Assembly (NCBI GenBank): GCA_019418605.1
Contig: DYBN01000033.1
Coordinates: forward strand, 57,396 to 72,698
Origin: Sutterella sp.
GTDB lineage: Bacteria; Pseudomonadota; Gammaproteobacteria; Burkholderiales; Burkholderiaceae_F
Reading direction: 5' to 3'
DNA: 15,303 nucleotides
Below the pieces are notes generated by a model, which was not told the origin of the DNA, made no database searches, and was given only the letters and a program-made list of their open reading frames with translations. Shown one piece after another: positions 14,271 to 15,303 of this stretch. The position numbers and the translations under genes were made by a program. Numbering within the stretch: position 1 is the first letter of the stretch; each line of letters starts with the position of its first letter.

Positions 14271-14288
14271 GATTGTTTATGTACAATC
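14271..14288. promoter_or_regulatory. Operator-like inverted repeat over the tRNA -10 element
   Basis: GATTGT (14271-14276), TTATGT, ACAATC (14283-14288) is a perfect 6+6 inverted repeat. Its right arm contains TACAAT (14282-14287), the probable -10 of the tRNA promoter; CCC follows, a GC-rich discriminator as in stringently controlled stable RNA promoters. A repressor or activator of the divergent efflux operon could bind here, but this is inference. Confidence 0.5.
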
Positions 14289-14302
14289 CCGATTTTAAGC
14301 GT

Positions 14303-14387
14303 GCCCGGGTGACGAAATTGGTAGACGTAGCGGACTTAAAATCCGCAGCCGCAAGGCGTACGGGTTCGATTCCCGTCCCGGGCACCA
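14303..14387 (+). tRNA. tRNA-Leu (anticodon UAA)
   Basis: Complete 85-base gene including the encoded CCA (14385-14387). The acceptor arm is GCCCGGG (14303-14309) with CCCGGGC (14377-14383). The anticodon arm is GCGGA-CTTAAAA-TCCGC with anticodon TAA at 14337-14339, and the T arm carries GGTTCGATTCC. The long variable arm (around GCCGCAAGGCG) marks a class II tRNA, as expected for leucine; it reads UUA codons, rare in a GC-rich genome. Confidence 0.97.
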
Positions 14388-14430
14388 GGGAAAACCCGCA
14401 TATCCATCCATAACTGCCGAGGGTTTTTCC
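14388..14430 (+). terminator. Likely terminator of tRNA-Leu
   Basis: GGAAAACCC (14389-14397) pairs with GGGTTTTTCC (14421-14430, one bulged T) over a 23-base loop. The T-run is inside the stem and not after it, so the case is only moderate. Confidence 0.45.
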
Positions 14431-14432
14431 AC

Positions 14433-14753
14433 TCAAAAGCTTGCTGCCTCGTTTCTAACTCTCTGCAGACGTTGAAAAGCCTTGATTCCGAGAGATCCCG
14501 CACCGACATGGGCGTTTAGCGCGCCAGCGGGCTGAAGGATCGGTGTGCCGATGAAGAGACGGCTGCAAATGCTGAAGCCGCGAGTTTCGACACCGGTGAG
14601 CTCGGCATGAAACCTCCCGTTGCCCTCGCTGCGAATGCCCGGATTGAATCTGTCGTCATTTGGGGCCGAATCCCGCTGAGATTATGGGCACGCACCGGAA
14701 GCTCGAGGAGCAGGACTGCGACGAGCCTGCCTCATAGTGCGAGCTTGTTTCCG
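14433..14753 (-). pseudogene. Possible decayed coding frame, unrecognised
   Basis: Continuing the - strand frame of the small reading frame at 14754-14960 past its TGA, one meets 23 codons, a TAA (14684-14682), then 82 open codons ending in TGA at 14433-14435. That last stretch (for example FSICSRLFIGTPILQPAGAL) has no start codon at its head but a codon pattern with GC-poor second and GC-richer third positions. It could be the tail of a gene broken by nonsense mutations, or chance openness in GC-rich DNA. I do not recognise the protein. Confidence 0.25.
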
Positions 14754-14960
14754 TCATGAGGCCGGGGTCGGAAAGCGGGCCATCGTCAACTGCATTTCCT
14801 GCCTGTGACTCGGGCGGTGTCGCACGGCGAAGCCGAAGATAGTGCGCACGGCTCCTTCAGGCGGCATCTTCTGTTGCTCACACTCGGCGATGATGTCGTC
14901 AACATCTGAGAGCATTTGCCAGAGACGCTGACCGATCAAGGTTTCTGGCAGAGGGGCCAT
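14754..14960 (-). CDS. Small hypothetical protein, doubtful
   Basis: 68 residues, beginning MAPLPETLIGQRLWQML and containing an acidic stretch (SDVDDIIAECEQQ). No family recognised, no membrane helix or signal. No ribosome binding site is visible before ATG 14960; the strong AGGAG at 15003-14999 instead serves an ATG at 14994 that opens a 7-residue frame ending ten bases before this start. It may be a real small gene, a fragment of a broken one, or spurious. Confidence 0.3.
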   Translation of the reverse strand: MAPLPETLIGQRLWQMLSDVDDIIAECEQQKMPPEGAVRTIFGFAVRHRPSHRQEMQLTMARFPTPAS

Positions 14961-15092
14961 GATTGGTCGGTTAACGACAAGGCTTTTGCTCCATATTTCT
15001 CCTATATATTTTCCCCACTATCACCGGCGGCTGAAGGGGTTTAAAAAGAGTTTTCGCTATAAGAATGGGATGGGGACAGACGCTGCAGCGCG
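14961..15092. other. Gene-free spacer beside the transposase fragment
   Basis: AT-richer than the rest of the window (for example TATATATTTTCCCC at 15003-15016). It contains a 7-codon frame on the - strand (14994-14971) with a good ribosome binding site, and GGGATGGGGACAG around 15068-15080, which could be part of a mobile element end. No matching inverted copy was found in the window. Confidence 0.3.
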
Positions 15093-15303
15093 TTAATGCT
15101 TGACAGAGGCCGGAGCGGCATCGTCGCGCTTGTAGTGAAGCATGTTGTCTTTTGGGATTTCGGCTTGCAGCACGATGGCGCCGCTCAGGTCCATAACAAG
15201 CACCTCGCCGTTGACCCGAAGCGAAACCAGGACGCTTTTTTCGGCCAATTCCATGCCCAGCTGGAAGGTGACCCCATAGATGCTGACCTTTCCTTTGGCA
15301 GTC
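15093..15303 (-). CDS. Transposase, C-terminal end only (integrase-type)
   Basis: A frame entering from the right edge and ending in TAA at 15093-15095 gives 69 residues. The pattern, a run of short beta-strands (KVSIYGVTFQLGMELAEKSV, then VLVSLRVNGEVLVMDL) followed by a basic tail, resembles the C-terminal beta-barrel domain behind the integrase core of IS481-like or Mu-type transposases. The catalytic DDE core would lie outside the window, so family and intactness cannot be judged. It ends the window in mobile DNA downstream of the tRNA gene. Confidence 0.45.
   Translation of the reverse strand, partial: TAKGKVSIYGVTFQLGMELAEKSVLVSLRVNGEVLVMDLSGAIVLQAEIPKDNMLHYKRDDAAPASVKH

Noticed and set aside
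14152..14436. A 94-residue - strand frame containing GTGIEPVRLAAADFKSA
   Set aside because: It is the antisense translation of the tRNA-Leu gene, a well-known false protein in many databases.
14690..14759. A + strand frame open across 14520-14759
   Set aside because: Its codons align exactly with the antisense codons of the - strand frame, it has no ribosome binding site, and no protein family is recognisable.
1..15303. CRISPR array, phage genes or toxin-antitoxin pair
   Set aside because: No regularly spaced direct repeats, phage structural motifs or paired small toxin/antitoxin frames were found on either strand.

Overview
The window is a GC-rich stretch from what looks like a betaproteobacterium of the Burkholderiales. 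The ribosomal L32/fatty-acid-synthesis cluster, a CcmI-type cytochrome c maturation protein and the protein sequences fit this. A Sutterellaceae-like gut genus is my best guess, but it is an inference from general character, not from a search. Nothing suggests a plasmid or phage. The only mobile DNA is at the far right end.

Left part (1-3000, + strand): the 3' end of ccmI closes a cytochrome c maturation operon with a terminator. A long, hairpin-rich leader then precedes a secreted SIMPL (DUF541) protein. Next comes rpmF (ribosomal protein L32), with a recognisable promoter and two strong terminators behind it. Middle part (3000-7600, + strand): the type II fatty acid synthesis cluster fabH-fabD-fabG-acpP-fabF. 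FabH starts chains from acetyl-CoA and malonyl-ACP, FabD loads malonate onto ACP, FabG reduces the keto group, AcpP carries the chain and FabF elongates it. plsX, which normally sits between rpmF and fabH, is absent, and so is the yceD/DUF177 gene that normally precedes rpmF. A terminator between acpP and fabF probably keeps acpP expression higher than fabF.

Right part (14173 down to 7768, - strand): five closely spaced genes run towards the fab cluster: a TolC-type outer membrane channel, an HlyD-type membrane fusion protein, a 799-residue permease made of two fused ABC-2 halves, a DUF4143-type ATPase relative that has lost its P-loop and its nuclease-like motif, and a small outer membrane lipoprotein. 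Together they look like a tripartite export machine with no ABC ATPase encoded in it, and a degenerate ATPase-like protein sits next to the permease. This is the most unusual part of the window. The two converging transcription units share a nest of terminators at 7596-7769.

Beyond tolC, and divergent from it, lies a complete tRNA-Leu(UAA) gene with an inverted repeat over its -10 region. The last 900 bases hold no solid complete gene: a frame interrupted by two stops, and the 3' end of an integrase-type transposase entering from the right. This is typical debris downstream of a tRNA gene.
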